DNA of 64,000 nucleotides from Alkalibaculum sporogenes (GTDB taxonomy: Bacteria; Bacillota; Clostridia; Eubacteriales; Alkalibacteraceae). The stretch covers positions 48,485 through 112,484 of the forward strand of contig NZ_WHNX01000011.1 of NCBI RefSeq assembly GCF_009362815.1, written 5' to 3'. Position numbers and translations under genes: made by a program. Below the pieces are notes generated by a model. That model worked only from the letters and a program-made list of their open reading frames with translations, searched no databases and had not been told where the DNA came from. This document shows, piece after piece, positions 63,830 to 64,000 of this stretch. How positions within the stretch are numbered: the stretch's first letter is position 1; every line of letters begins with the position of its first letter.

Positions 63830-64000
63830 GGTCAATTCTATTGGGTCTCAGGTCGCTGTGGGCAGCGACCCCTAGTTTGCGAGGCATGATACCGAGCTGA
63901 TGGTTTGAAAGAAAACCTGCCACCTAGCTAATGGGAAGGCAAGCTGTAAGCAAGGGCGTTTGTGGCGACACAAGGGTCTGAAGGAAGCTGATGGCGGTTA
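63830..64000 (+). other. GC-richer structured segment at the window edge, possible start of a group II intron or other structured RNA
   Basis: Composition changes abruptly near 63830. The segment has a perfect GGTCGCTG/CAGCGACC hairpin (63851-63870), a GGTTT/AAACC hairpin with a GAAA-type loop (63902-63917), and many AAGC/GGAAG motifs of the kind found in domain I of bacterial group II introns. There is no ORF. The sequence runs off the window, so neither the intron boundary nor a reverse transcriptase can be checked. Confidence 0.35.

Overview
The window is AT-rich DNA from an anaerobic, Gram-positive member of the Clostridia. Evidence: a PolC-type replicase, CodY, HslUV, a tyrosine T-box, strong AGGAGG ribosome sites, frequent TTG starts (polC, ispG, the mgtC-like gene and the antiporter gene), a CooS-type carbon monoxide dehydrogenase homologue, a 2-oxoacid:ferredoxin oxidoreductase and a type III glutamine synthetase. 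Something near Alkaliphilus is my guess; no rRNA or tRNA is present to settle it.

Layout. 1-13.0 kb, minus strand: conserved core run hslV-hslU-codY // rpsB // tsf // pyrH-frr // uppS-cdsA-rseP-ispG-(mgtC-like)-polC; dxr is missing from its usual slot. 13.7-23.1 kb: a sugar-use island with two GPH-family symporters and a domain-swapped GH3 glycosidase, interrupted by comM-dprA. 23.1-27.3 kb: a chemoreceptor between decayed genes. 27.3-31.4 kb: a CO-dehydrogenase-like cluster (cooS, cooF-like, FAD/NAD oxidoreductase) behind a four-cysteine Rrf2 regulator with good candidate operators. 31.5-38.9 kb: an IS3 relic, a degenerate HD-GYP protein, T-box-controlled tyrS, a TetR protein, a DUF421 protein and a MarR-MATE pair. 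39.1-41.3 kb: a family 2A encapsulin shell gene overlapping a SufS-type cysteine desulfurase gene, the best candidate for an unusual system. 41.5-52.4 kb: a cell-wall hydrolase, methyltransferase, small proteins, a MerR-controlled ABC exporter, a DUF1576 protein with a small partner, an alanine symporter and a hydrolase. 52.6-58.7 kb: glnN behind a conditional-terminator leader that resembles ANTAR-controlled leaders, a cation/proton antiporter with an upstream small ORF, an ArsR-controlled ferredoxin/NapH-like operon and an AI-2E-type permease. 59.1-64 kb: korAB, a rubrerythrin-like protein, a GerMN lipoprotein and the start of a GC-richer structured segment.

How the genes fit together: the metabolic genes centre on ferredoxin-linked anaerobic chemistry (CooS/CooF/FAD reductase, KorAB, two-cluster ferredoxin with NapH-like protein), with Fe-S and sulfur handling (Rrf2 sensor, encapsulin with cysteine desulfurase) and nitrogen assimilation under RNA control. 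A ~100 bp hairpin-bearing repeat occurs three times. No CRISPR array, prophage, rRNA or tRNA was seen. All functions are read from motifs and remembered family features, without database searches.
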